From Sphagnum compactum (Eukaryota; Bryophyta; Sphagnopsida; Sphagnales), in the NCBI GenBank assembly GCA_965153455.1, contig OZ234497.1:4650001-4714000 (forward strand): DNA of 64,000 nt, written 5' to 3'. The notes under the pieces were generated by a model. The model worked only from the letters and a program-made list of their open reading frames with translations, had not been told where the DNA came from and made no database searches. The position numbers and the translations under genes are program-made. Each line of letters begins with the position of its first letter. The first letter of the stretch is position 1. This document shows, piece by piece, positions 20,860-33,252 of the stretch.

Positions 20860-23605
20860 AACATCATTTTTTTTGGGGGCATTGTTTAATGTACAAAAGT
20901 GACAAAGTCCGTGACAAAATGTACATCCATGAATTTGTCACCTGTTGAGTGCCAATTTTCCCTAATAGTTACTTGTGGCCCACTGGTACTGATGGGCATT
21001 TAAAATGGTGGACTAGCAAAAAGCAAGAAGCTCCTAGGTTTGCACCAAATTTGTATTTTGTCCTCCCCTTCAACATTTCAAACATGTAATTTCTGGAAGT
21101 ATGACATTTCCAAAAGTAATTTTATTACTGCCAAACCTGAAAAGATACTATGGATGTATACACACACATGCACGTGCACACACTCACACATTACTTATGC
21201 AGTATATGTGCATTGATAAATAGATGGCATATTCATTTTATTCTGTATCCTTTGTTTCCCCACTTTGGGTTGGGCATCATATCATTGAATTTATTTACTT
21301 ACTTAATGTTTGCCAAGCATCATATTAATGAACAGATGGATCTCCCATTGTTCATGCTATTTGGGTCTAAAAATCCATAACGTTTGTTGTTCGGTTCTCT
21401 TGAATAATGTAGCTTACCAGTCTGGAAATAATAGGTGGTGATGATGTAGTAAACTCAAAATTCTGAACATAACCACAATATAACCATAGCACATTGTAAT
21501 ATGGCTTATTTTCCACCACAAGACACCCAACAATCAGGCAAGGAAACCTAAAGGAAACCCCAATGGATTCCTTGGCAAGACTCTCACCATATCCCTTTTG
21601 TACTCTAGAATGGGCCTGGTATGCAGCAAGCCTGGAAGGATGAACCGTTGTTCCAATTGGTGATAACAGGTTCTACCATGGCCTGTTCCAGAGTGTAACT
21701 GGTTTTCTGTATCGTTGATTCACATTCCGAGTCAAACTGGCTGCACTAAATGTGAACTAACATATGTGCACTGTCCCGCATAGGAATATGGCTGGAAACT
21801 TGTCGGAATAGGACACCACAACCCATAATATCATGGAATGTGTCTGGTACGGTGAGTTGCCATTTCATCAGGTGGAAATGGGTTCCATTGGGCTTGTTCC
21901 AGACCGTAGCCAGTCTTTCAGATACTTGATCCAAATCACAAGTGGAACAGGCAGAACCACATGTGGAATCGGCAGATGAACACGTATCCAACCTCGGAAA
22001 AAATCTAAACAAAAAAACCTGAACAAGACACCAGAACCAGTTACACTCATAGTACCTAAGAAACACTTAAGCTGTAAACACCTAAGAAGCCAAAAAAAAA
22101 AGTCCTTTTTGGGAATTTTAATTTGATGCAGGAAGCCACAATTTTTATTTTTATTTTCAAAAATATGATATGCATTGGAGTATATTTGGAGACAATATTA
22201 TGGACTGATCACTAGAGGATTCTTGGTCTTCATTGATGGTAAGATAAAAAAGCAATCCCTTTGCTTCTTTGGGGTTTTTTTTTTTTTTTTTTTTGGTTTT
22301 AAATATTTATTTTCAATAGTTTGAAGATAATTTTGTGTTCACATGAGTTTCTGTTTTTTTTAGTGGTGCAAGTATACATGGTTAATGATGGTGAGATGTG
22401 GAGTTTTAGACTACATTTGTTATTGCAAAGTAAATTGTTTGAATATTAACCTTTGTTGCTTCTTTCATGATTTTGGAAGGAGCTTGCAATTATGATGTAT
22501 TTGTATGAAATGTTTTCTCATTTGCTCTGTGGAAAAGAGTATTTTGGCATACAAAAGCAAAAGTGACAAAATCTATTGCCAACCACTTTTTTCTTCACAC
22601 AAAAGTCATGTGACACATAACTTTATAACTTGTTTGTCAAATTTAACCTCACTCCCTTTGTGTGAACCAGGAAAAGCTTCTTCATTTGAGATGCAAAAAG
22701 CAAAAGTATGACATCCATTGATATAGACTTTTTACTTCCCGAATAGTCATATGATATACAACTTTTAAACCAAAATTTATCACATCGGTTGACACATTGA
22801 CACACAACTTTTTCTTCCCCAAAAAGGTATATGATGCAAACTCTAAAGTCCTTTACCACATGAAAATTTTCAAAGAAAAACCTTGATTCCCATAAACTTT
22901 ACTTGCGCAATCCACTTCATGTGAGGAACTAGGTTGTCTTTCTTAGATCGTTTTTGGGGGGAGAGGGGGAGGGGTGTTTTAAAGGTTCAATTGTCTCATT
23001 CAAATAATAGACAATTCAAAGCTTCATTTCGTGTGTGCCTCATTATGTGATCATCTAGGGTGAAGCTTTGAACACTCCCACAGTGGTTTTATTAATTTAT
23101 CTCATGATTATTTAGTTGAGTATTGGAATCATTCACTTGGGGTGAGAAAAGGAGACCTTCAATCATGGATGATGGTTCAATAATCCATGGATTCATATTC
23201 ATGTTCAACCACTCAACAATTTCAAATAATCGATCATTTCGCAAACACAATTGAACCTTGATGGAATCATATTCAACCACTTGACAATTTCAAATAATTG
23301 ATCATTTTGCAAACATACTTGAACCTTGAGCTCCCCCACCTCGCCCCCAATTTTTAGGCTGCCTATGGGCCAAAACATTTCACTCTACCTTGTGACCAAT
23401 TACAATCATCAGTTAATGGTTAATTAAAGAACTGGAAATGAACTGGCATTTTATGGCCAGGTATTTGATTTTTAAAAAAATGAGAACTGTCCAGTTATAT
23501 ACCAGAATTGGGTCTTTGATATTTTGAGAGTTGTGGTTATGAATCTTAAGAACTGCCCTGATAACCAATGAGATTAGTCTATGCGGCCTTGTCAAAGGCT
23601 AAACC
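20860..23605. other. Intergenic DNA downstream of the monooxygenase
   Basis: The 3' UTR lies at the start. At 21640-22000 two loosely related segments (GGTTCTACCATGGCCTGTTC near 21670 and GGTTCCATTGGGCTTGTTCC near 21889, followed by similar text) suggest an old duplication. Poly-T occurs near 22270 and a G-rich patch near 22955. Short frames on both strands do not resemble proteins. Confidence 0.5.
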
Positions 23606-24286
23606 TAGTGTTGGGCGGGTATTACTCAAGGGGATGGTTTAAAAGCTGGTTCTCAAATCGATTCTCACATTGAAAAATGAAGGTTCTCACTTTAAGTGAC
23701 AACCATCTCATTTAGAACCAACATGATATTGCATGGGCCTCAACTTGATACCTGAGGAGGTTACAAAGGGAACTGAGCCCCCTTGGGTTGAGTTCTGAAG
23801 CTAGTAGACAAGTCATAAAATGTCTACACTATAAAGAGTCTAGAAAATAAGTTGCTAAGTAAGTGAGGCTCGAATTCAAGATATTTTGGTTTCAAAGAAT
23901 GTCTTTATCCCTAGGCAACCTCCTCTCATTTGAAAAATCAGGAGAACCATTTTAATTAAAGTTTATGCTTACCGATGGCTTTAGGCTAGCTTTAGAGCTA
24001 TCAAGATAACAAACTTTAAATAAAAACAATCATCATTATTAGACATGGCAAGTTATGACTTGTGGTTAATACATTGGACTTTCTCTCTGGAGGTCTTTGA
24101 GTTCAACTTTCAATAAGTTTGAAAATTGGCTTTCAAGGAAAACTGTGAAGGAAAACTTGACAGTTCCTTTTTTTGAGAACGGGACTGGGAATGAAAATTT
24201 GTTGAAGAATTGGACTGGTTCTTCAAAACTCTTACACGAACTGGAACCGATGGTTGTCTTTAAAAAGTGAGCACTGCCCAACATTG
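23606..24286. mobile_element. hAT-like non-autonomous element, 681 bp
   Basis: The left end TAGTGTTGGGCGGGTATTAC is the inverted counterpart of the right end, whose reverse complement reads CAATGTTGGGCAGTGCTCAC. The flanks are GCTAAACC (23598-23605) on the left and GCTAAAACC (24287-24295) on the right, i.e. an 8-bp target duplication with one slipped A. The C/TAGTGTTGGGC end and the 8-bp duplication are hAT hallmarks. The inside has no transposase. A tRNA-like stretch lies near 24050-24115 (TGACTTGTGG ... GAGTTCAACTTTC). Confidence 0.85.
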
Positions 24287-24295
24287 GCTAAAACC

Positions 24296-25848
24296 TCTCC
24301 ACTAAGACTTACAAGCCGACATGTGTCTGACATCTAGCCATCCGAATAACTATATGGGATATTAAACAACTTTGGAACTCACACAAACTCTCTTCATATC
24401 CCATTGACTCCCATGATTATTTTCAACGAATGGGGCATTGCAATTGGGTTTGCTCTTGGTGCAAAAGACCTGCAAAATTCAATCAATCATCTACTGTGCT
24501 GTGATCCACCTGGACACAAAATACAAGACTTGCCAAGCATAATGATGATCCCACAACAAAATTCTGCCATACAATTGGTTGAAAGTAAACTAATGGATAT
24601 GAAAAGAGGCCGAGAAGAAATGAGGAGACCTTTCCGAATGATCATCCTGGTAGTGGAGAACTCATACCTGCAGGTTTCATTGTCAAATGCATGTAACTCA
24701 ACCAAAAGACATAAGTCTGCAGCTCTTTGAAAAAAAACTACAATCATAGGAATAACAAAATCCTGATCATTAATTTGTGTCAAATGTCAAGAGTAGCCTG
24801 CATAAGTCAGATCCTGGCCATTCCAGATCAATTCCACCGTGTGAGCTCTACTAAACCCATCATGGAAAGGCCTATGAAGCACGGTCCTTGAGAATCAGAG
24901 ACTCTAGAAAATATGGAAACCATTTAGACACTGCAATCTTGTGCCATAGCAAGTGCAGCAAATGACCCAACTCTAAAGTCTCCAAGGTCATAATAACTAC
25001 ACAAACAAGAGTGTGTCAAAATGAATATCTGTGAATAATTGCTGCAAACACTACAGTAATATGTTTTTTCCCATGACACACACCTACTACAAGAAGACTG
25101 GCAGATCATGTCAATCATGCAAAACCAACCAATATTCGGTCACTTTTATAATGAAATTAATTTGATAATGTGCACAAATCCTAGGATAACAAGAGGACGG
25201 TACATCCATGACATGCACCTGATTGTTACAAGTGTGAAGTAACATGTCAAGATGCTAATGTCTAAACAGCTCCAAATGGAAAAAATCTCATTGACTCAGT
25301 GTACATACCTTGGAGTTTAACATTAATTCATAATAAGTTTTTAGTATTCAAAATTTGCCTTAGACCAAAATAAGGAATGGGTAGATCTAGATGTTTTGAC
25401 TATTATAAACTTTTTTGTGCCCCCCATATCTGGTAGGTATCTGCCAGCTACCTCACTAAAAAGCGAGGCTTGGAGAGCGTTTTGAAAAACAAAACACCAG
25501 CCTTTCTTGGACAAAAAAACTATGGTGAGGAATGTGCCCTTCAACCACACTAAAAAAAATCTTATAAGGTCTTTACATGTAGGAGAATTATTATTAAAGA
25601 CCTAGAAATCTTTATTAAGAAACACATCGTAGATTAGGGAAATGTACAAAGGAGTAAAATAAAGGAAAAGAGAGAAGTGAGAGGACGTTAAGTTGGCTCA
25701 AAGTTGCCATGAAAAGCTATGTATGTCCATAACCGATCACTTGTGGAAGGTCGGCCATATTTACATGTCAAAAACCGACAGCTTGCAATAGGTCAGCTAT
25801 GGTGATGGGAGTTGTTTTGAAGTGGTGGAAGTCAGGAAGTAGCTAAGC
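24296..25848. other. Intergenic DNA, one unassigned frame
   Basis: A plus-strand frame at 24404-24730 (108 residues from ATG) contains a cysteine pair LLCCDPPGHK but matches no family I recognise and has no clear splice partners. The antisense frame overlaps it. The rest is AT-rich and featureless. The 3' end of the decayed retroelement at 25.85 kb may extend into the last part. Confidence 0.4.
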
Positions 25849-28800
25849 CTACGGTATCGCCCAACTTAAGATGGAAGATGCTTGCATTCTTTGTAATGTG
25901 ATCGAAATTTTTTGACAAAGAAAAGTGACCAAGGTAGAAAGATGAGGGCCTTCTGTCCCCTTTAAGCTCCAAATGGCATTAGCATAGTTGTGTAAAAATA
26001 CATCGGCATGTTTGTGTAAACAACCACATACCTCAATTACTAAGGAGAGGAATTGATCTGTGGGGTGTTGGTTGTGATAGCTCCTTTTCTTGGCTTGAAT
26101 TACATCTGATGCAACAAATTTTTGAGTTGCGCAAGATCGGGGAAATAAATCCGTTCGCGTTGGGTCAGCAATAACAACGTCGGCTAAAATGTGAATGCCA
26201 TCTTTGGTAAACACAACGTTGATTCGTTAACAAGAGGAATTGAATGTGGTTGAAGGAAGCGCATATAATTTTTTTCATCCCACGTGGAAACTAGCATCTC
26301 GTGCAATGGTGGCAAAGGTGTCGCGAATTACATCATGGGTTTTACTGTGTTCATTGTCATGAGCACAATGTAAGAAGTGGATATCCATAGGGTCAATGGG
26401 ATGTGTGCACACACATCGAGGGATGCCTACAATTGAGGGATGGGGTAATCCAAGTCACGTACGAAATGTTGTGCAAAAAACTAAGGAAAATAATTGAAAG
26501 GTTGGAAAGACTGGTCAAGTTGTAAACCAAACGCCTACCCCTGGGCCAAAACATGATAAAACTTAGGCATGATGGGCCTCAGATGTTTCCTTGAAGAGCA
26601 AGTTGGAAAGGGTATGATGGTGTAAACATTTCGAGATGGAATTTTCAAATTGAACCATTTGTTGCTCGATGAGTTATTCAAATAGAGGAATACACGCATG
26701 GGTTGGGGGTGGTAGAAGATCACATGCCACCTTGAAGTGTTGTTAGAAAGGAAATGTGTTGTTATCGATTCATGCTAAAGCTTCAAGAAGAAAGGACATT
26801 GATCAACCATAAACCTAGCAACTATGATTAAAGACAAGGGCCCAACTCCTTAAATAAGTTGTTAGGGCGATGGTGGATGTTGATACGAGCTCGATGCCAC
26901 TGAAAGTTATTGGGAGGGAGGTTTATTTATGAGTTAAAGGTCCTTTTGGGCTATCAAATGATCTTGGACCCAAAAGGTGTCCAAACATTTTATGAAAGGA
27001 AGAATCAAAGGAAATAAAGGATTCTATGAAGGTGGAAGATGGAGGTGTGCATTGTAGAAGATACAATGGGCGTTGCACAAAACAACGAGTTAGAATTCCA
27101 AAGGCCACTTAAACATCACCCATTTTAGAGAGAAGGTCCACATGTCAAACATCTTCTTGTTGGACTTTTTTAATGAAAGATGATGTGAAAGTTATGGTGT
27201 GTAGTGGAACCCCCAAGATTCTAATTCCTTCGGATGGGGTGGTAAACTAGAATGGGGTGTTGAAGTTTGGTGGTAGGCCAGAGGGTGAACATGCAATGCA
27301 TTTCTGAGGTTGGATGGAAAGACCTATGGCATGAAGTTAAGTTTAAAAGTGTTCATAGGCAGATGATACAATTAAAGGGGACCTATGATGTGAGTGTTGT
27401 CTATAATGGATGGAAATATACAAGAAGGGAAATGATTAGGTATAGAACGTAAAGCCCTAAAATGGGCTAAAGTGAATAGTGCCCCCCAAAAGGATCACCT
27501 TGAGGAGTCCCCATGGCAGATGGGATGATTATGACATCACCTTCATGATTGCGATGACTATAAAACAAAGGAAACTTGAATGCATAGAATGCACAAACAA
27601 AGTGGATGAATTATATGATGTCCCCACCTACTACACAAAGTTTTTGAAATATAACCCCTCTTGACATTGAATTGAAAGCGTTTGCTACGTCTAGTTGAAG
27701 AACAACCCAATCGGGGTGAAGGTCCAAGGTGCATCTAATGTTGTGGAATACAGCCATCCTTAGTTGCAACTCCAAATTAGTGTGGGGAAAAGTGTGTTAC
27801 AAAAGCTTCACAAAATTCAAAACATGAAGTGCAACTTGTGAATCGATACAATGTTTCCTCCATTATAATGGGATGAATTGCATTTGAAGGCTTGGTCATG
27901 GCTAAGTGGTAGGTCCCTCCAAGGACACGTGTAATTTGGGGTGGAATGTGGCCTTGTGCAATAAGAAAACACAGTTGGAACAATTGAAGAAATCCATTCG
28001 CTAAATCTTCAGGGTGAAAATAATCTCGAAAGTGTTCAAAAATAATCTTAGAAGGACCACTTGCTAATAAATGCGACATGCGTTGGAACACCAACTTGAA
28101 GGAATTGAAAAAAAGTTTGAGGTCCTGGTTTGGTTTGTAATTTTTTAAGAAAAATGGGAAGTATCCATCTGATTTGGGGTGTAATGTGGTGAAAGCTGAG
28201 GTAGTGTTGGAGGATGTGGGTGTGGAAAAAAATGGTGCCAAAACGTGAGTTGCCCAAGAGTATTCCCTTGCATAGCCAAAGGCTAAACTGCGGAATAAAC
28301 GTTTATGAGTTGGAGGATCATATTGGGGAAAAGGGATGGAACTTGAATTGGTCGACAAAGCTTGGGTTTGCAAAAAAATTCTTCATGCAAGTTTTCCCAA
28401 TCACCTACTAAAAAACGCTTGAGTCGAATCTACGTTTCCCTATGGCTTGTCACCTCGCTATGAAGAGGTAAAGCGAAATACCATTGGGGTAGTAGGAAGA
28501 GCAAGTACTAAGTTGCCACATTGCAGGGTTCTGCATTAGTTTATCTAATGGAAAATGAAATGTCATTTGTACATCATGCCGTAAAGTAGTGGGGATGCGG
28601 TTATACATATGAGGACAAGGCCTAAATGAAAGGACCTGAGGACATCTAATGTTGAAACTTAAGTCCAAGTTGATGCAGATGGAGTGGGAGTAAGGGAAGG
28701 TATTGGGCTAGGATGATCACAAGGGTTTGGATTGGATGAATTAAATGTCTAATAGGAACGTTGATGAGAAGTTAACCTTCGATTAATAAATTGGCGCCCA

Positions 28801-29184
28801 TAGGTGGAACATGATACTTTAGGTGGAGGTTGAAAGTGTGTTGAAGAAATGGGGTAGGTTGGGGGTTATGATCAAAGCCAACTATAAGGATTAAAAAAGT
28901 GGGAAGGGGAAAATGTCTTAGTTATGCATGATTGAAGGGGTTTGGGAAAGTGTAAAGTTTGGACCTTTCATTCACATGAAAGGTTGGGGGCTGGTAGGGG
29001 CATTAGTAGGTGGTGTATGATTTGTTAGAATCAGAAGGGTAACTAGTGAGTGGTTTGTGGTTTGCATGGGGGATGAGGTGGAAAATAGGTTGATGGTGCT
29101 GCATGATGAAGGGAATGGGTGATGGAAACTACGAGGTTCAATGAAACGAGATGAGTTGGGGGACATGGGACGTTTGGTGCCCAT
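25849..29184 (-). pseudogene. Decayed retroelement reverse-transcriptase gene
   Basis: Conserved blocks occur in order on the minus strand but in shifting frames with stops. An N-terminal part lies at 28.4-29.18 kb (RFLVGDWENLHEEFF near 28400). The pre-catalytic block ARGHIPP-like GHIPPQITRVLGGTYHLAM, then IHPIIMEETLYRFTS, is at 27.8-28.0 kb. The RT motif A block VVLQLDVANAFNSMSRGVIF is near 27.66-27.72 kb, after a frameshift at about 27780. The motif B block SAMGTPQGDPFGG is near 27.49 kb, and a motif C remnant IIDNTHIIGP (expected to be DD-containing) is near 27.38 kb. The C-terminal block DGIHILADVVIADPTRTDL, then QFLSLVIEVCGCLHKHAD, is at 25.85-26.2 kb. The overall order fits a non-LTR-type or solitary RT gene with a C-terminal accessory domain. 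It cannot encode an intact protein as it stands. Confidence 0.8.
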
Positions 29185-32100
29185 GTGGTAGGAGGTTTAC
29201 TATGAACACAAACCCCACTTTCTAAGAACTACCTACCGTTACAATGTAATTTTAAATCTACAAAGCTAATCACACAATACTAAACGAAACAAAATTAAAA
29301 AGTAAGAAACATTCCAAGAAGTCATTTGCTAAGGCATTATGCCAAGGGTAAACTCCAACTTCATTGTAGGCCTATGGGTCACGATCATTAAGCTATTGGA
29401 TTCAACAAAACCTAAACATTTTAATACCCAAATATAAGATTGACCTATTTGCATAATTACAGATAGATCCCAAGTTTTAAATATTGCCTATTTCAACACG
29501 GTAATTTTAAACCTATAGAGTCAACCACATAAGAGTCGACAGATCAATGGAAAAAATAATGAATTGTTACAAATAATCAAGTCCTATTTCAAAAGATAGC
29601 TAAATTTTAATTTTGACATAACCTTCGACATCATCATCCTTATTCTATTAGGTTTGACACAACCTATATACTTTTAAAAGAACTATTGTGCAAGAATTAA
29701 AGGCCTATAAACTTCTAGTCTTCTATTGTTTGGACTACCCAACTAATGTAACACTTAATTTCAATACTATAAAAACACTTTTGATTGAATCTTTTGTTTT
29801 TGAAAAAAAAACATCTTAGAAAACATATTATTGGTGAATGAGTAGCCGTTAAGTATTGACACATTCACACTTAAAATGCATTTATATTTATTTATATATA
29901 TATTTGTTCTTTTTTTGCTATTTCTCTAAGACTATGACAAGAACCAAGATTGTGGCAAATTCTCTTTGTATGTAGTAGAAACTTTCTATTGTGCTTAGTT
30001 TGAATATAATGACTAGATTCTTAGAGATAAAAAAATTTCTAGGCTTAACGAAAATATAAAAAAAAGGACCCACCACAAAACAAAACCTAGACAAGAAAAA
30101 CATAAAAAACACAAAACCTAGCTTTTCTTAGCCTCTTTACCTTTGTTGTCTTGTTGTCTATTGATGTTGGTGTTATTGTCGTCACTATCCACCTCCTTTG
30201 CTCCAAAAAGTGGTTGCTATCATATGTCCCACCATGTTAAGAAAATCTAAAAAGTTTAGGAGATTCAAAACTTTCACTACCATTGGTTCTTCTTTTCCTT
30301 TTTAGTTTTTCTTTCTAGGGAAAGGGGGGGGATGTGGGTTTCAGTGTGATTAAGTTTGTTGGGTGCTTTGTCAACAAACCCAGATGAGCTAAGCAAAAAC
30401 CCTAGATGAAAACCTTAGCTCCTTGCAGGACAATTCAAGTTGACACATATTATTTGGTTTTGAAATGTGTTTTTATCATCCCAGACCTTTGAAAACCACA
30501 AGCATACAAAGTAATCCTATTAAAGAAGGCTAAAAAACTCATATTTGTCATGGTCTAGTAGTCACATGGCGAAGAAGATGCTCTTATTTATAGTTAGGCA
30601 GGTCATCCTCTACTTTCTTTAAAACTAAAATTTGTACAAGAATGTGCTCAGCAAGGTATTTAGGAAATGAAGTACAATAGAAAATAAATGAGAAAAAAAG
30701 AACAAGCATCAAAAGACTGAAAGAAAAAACACTAGGATGCTTTGAATTCTTTCTCGTTTACGCATTTGACTATGTGCCTAAGCTTGCTTGCCAATTGTTG
30801 ATCGTTAGCTTAATTGACCGACCTCTCTAACAATGTTTTTCCTCTTTTATGTCTTCATGTCTTTCCTTAAGGAGAGTGGTCCATTTTAGATCCTTTAAAA
30901 ATTTTTGGTGTTTGCCACTCAACTTATGGGCCTTAGCAATTCAAATCTTGAAGGCTTTGTAAAGTTAGGGTTTGAGGTTTAGATAGACTATTCTCCTGTA
31001 CTAAATATTTAAATGCCATTACTTCCATACCGATATTAATACATTTGGAGTTTGATGATTTGATTATTCAACAACTTCCTTCCCATCAACATGATGATTT
31101 AATTTTTGCTTGGAAAGAAATACTTGGAGTGGAATATTGAACAATTGTTGGGAAACTAAATTCATAGTAATGTAAGAATTCTCCTTTGTTAACAAGATTT
31201 TTTTTGGGATCAAATTATGACTAATGACAAGTGATTATAGTGTCATCAATTCATCACCATATTAGACCATGGCACAAGCCATGATATAAGTAAAAGCCTA
31301 AATTTTTGATAGTGCAAGAAGGACATCAAGTTTGATTCCATGAGTTCACTATTTCAAAAAGTTTATTTCTTTGGCAATATTTGGTGGTGATATACCAATA
31401 GGGTATGAATGGTCTGGTAGTAGGTGCAAGTGCTTTTTGTTTCAACAAATTTTGTCATTTTTTTGACCAATAGATTGGATTTTTTTTGGAAAATTTTGTT
31501 TTCCTATTGTAAATTTGACTATTTTTGCTAAATTTTTTGGGGAAAATCCCCCAAATCTAAGATTTAAATTAAAAGAAAACCTTGATGAGTGCTTGTTCAC
31601 TTTGACACAAAATATTTTTTTGTTGCAAAAAAATTGCCATTTTTCAAAAAATATTAAAAAAGAATTTTCTTTCACAAATTCCTTGTATTTTGAAATAAAA
31701 ATCACAAAAAGATGCCACAATTTTCTTCAATATGAAAGGGTAATTAAGATTTTTTACTTTTTTATTTTGAATATTTCCAAATTTGGCTAAATATACTTAT
31801 GGATGATTGCCACTTGAGCAACATCACGAATTTGAAAAAAGAAACATTACTTTGACACCCAGTAAAAAAACACATGGATTCACACAACATTGGTTGATAA
31901 TTGATTTTATTATTAAAAAAAAAACAAAAAAGATATGGGTTGCAAGTTTTTCTTTTCAATTTTGTGATGTAACTAAACTATCGGTTGTTCAAATTTGGCT
32001 ATTAGCAATATGAAAGGAAACTTGTTGAACATCCTTATAGTTTTTGGCTATTAGCAATATGAAAGGAAAAACGTTGAACATCCTTATAGTTTTTGGCTAC

Positions 32101-32274
32101 TAGGGCTTGAGCCATGCATGCATAGAAATGTGGAAATGTTTAAGGATATTTTAGATTTTTTTCAAAAAGTTTCACCAAAAAATCATTGAATTTGCACTAA
32201 AAGCTTTTCCAAAATTTCACAAAAGAGTGTGAAATTTTGCACCGAAAACAAAAAGGAGGTTTCAAGTTGAACTC
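29185..32274. other. AT-rich intergenic DNA with repeat-family pieces
   Basis: No gene was recognised. A pair at 31770-31990 (AAATTTGGCTAAATATAC, GATTGCCACTTGAGCAACAT versus the reversed TTTTGTGATGTAACTAAAC, TTCAAATTTGGCTATTAG) forms a small inverted-repeat unit of the same family as 14816-15401. A 45-base direct duplication containing TTTTTGGCTA, TAGCAATATGAAAGGAAA and CATCCTTATAG lies at 32000-32100. Confidence 0.5.
31768..31995. mobile_element. Small TIR unit related to the 14.8-kb foldback
   Basis: The left words CAAATTTGGCTAAA, GATTGCCACTTGA and ACATCAC are repeated in inverted order on the right as GTGATGTAA, GGTTGTTCAAATTTGGC. The inside is AT-rich with no frame. The pairing is imperfect and the ends are not precisely defined. 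Confidence 0.5.
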
Positions 32275-32910
32275 AGGTTTAGGACCTGAATCCAAGTCTC
32301 GGGGATCTCAAAGTGGGTGCTCGATCTAAGTCTCAAGATGTCAAGCAGGTCTTGAATCTAAGTTTCCAAATCTCAAGCGGGTCCTGAATTTACGTATCGA
32401 GATCTCAAGCAAGTCCTGAATCTACGGCTTGCGAAGTTCAGAGAGTCCTGAATCTATGTGCTCGAGATCCCAAGCGGGTCCTAAATCTTCGTCTCTGGGA
32501 TCTCAAGCGGGCCGTGAATCTCCGTCTCGGCATCTCAAGTGGGTCTTGAATGTTCATCTCAAGTTCTCAAGCAGGTCCTGAATCTACGCCTTGGGATTTC
32601 AAGCGGGGGTCCTAAATCTACGTCTCGGGATCTCAAGCAGGTCCTGAATCTAGGTTTCGGGATCTCAACAAGGTCCTGAATTTACTTCTCTGGATTTCAA
32701 GTGTTTTCTATGTTTTCTAGATTTATATGTTTCAAGATCTCAATTGGGTCCTGAATCTACTACGTCTTCGGATCTCAAGCCAGTCCTGAATCTACGTCTC
32801 AAGATCTCAGGGTCCGGAGTCTGGGCCTTGGGATCTCAATCGGGGGTCCTGAATCCACGTCTCAGGATCTCAAGCGGGTCCTGAATCTTCGTGCTCGGGA
32901 TCTCAAGCGG
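32275..32910. repeat. Minisatellite, 32-33-bp unit, about 18-19 copies
   Basis: The unit is approximately GATCTCAAGCGGGTCCTGAA plus TCTACGTCTCGG. Copies are imperfect and one stretch (about 32700-32740) is interrupted by AT-rich sequence. The array is GC-rich compared with the DNA on its left and ends about 340 bases before the aldose 1-epimerase start codon. Minus-strand frames across its right edge (32836-33168) are compositional. Confidence 0.95.
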
Positions 32911-33252
32911 AGACGCCGCGACGACGGACGGAGCGACGTTGGGTGGTTCCGCGCAGACGTCGCGCACGACAAGCTTCCCAGCGTGCGGAAACCAGCCACG
33001 TTCGTGTGCAGCAGGCAGGTAAGAGTGTTGCATGGACACCGAGGAAGAAGAAGAGAAAGAGTGAAGCAGACAGACAGAGAAACAAATACACAACAGCAAG
33101 CAAGCTCTAGATATCTTCTTCTCGGCCTGATTCTGGTGCCCTAATTTTGATTGGGGGAAAACCCACAAGAAGAGACAGAACTACCACCAGTACCACCAGC
33201 AGGAGGGAGGGGAACGGGGGGCGGAAGCGTGGAGAACAACATTGGGAGAGAG
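32911..33252 (+). promoter_or_regulatory. Promoter/5' UTR region of the aldose 1-epimerase
   Basis: GC-rich sequence between the minisatellite and the first in-frame ATG at 33253. The open frame extends upstream only to a TTG at 33151, so the ATG is preferred. No TATA box was assigned. Confidence 0.4.

Noticed and set aside
24404-24730. 108-residue plus-strand frame
   Set aside because: No family recognised, no splice partners, and an antisense frame of similar length overlaps it, so it is described only as unassigned.
32836-33168. 110-residue minus-strand frame upstream of the epimerase
   Set aside because: It overlaps the minisatellite edge and the epimerase 5' region. Its hydrophobic stretch is compositional (TCTTCTTCCTC-type DNA).
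33151-33252. N-terminal extension of the epimerase to 33151
   Set aside because: The codon at 33151 is TTG. The first ATG at 33253 gives a normal-length enzyme starting just before the conserved domain.
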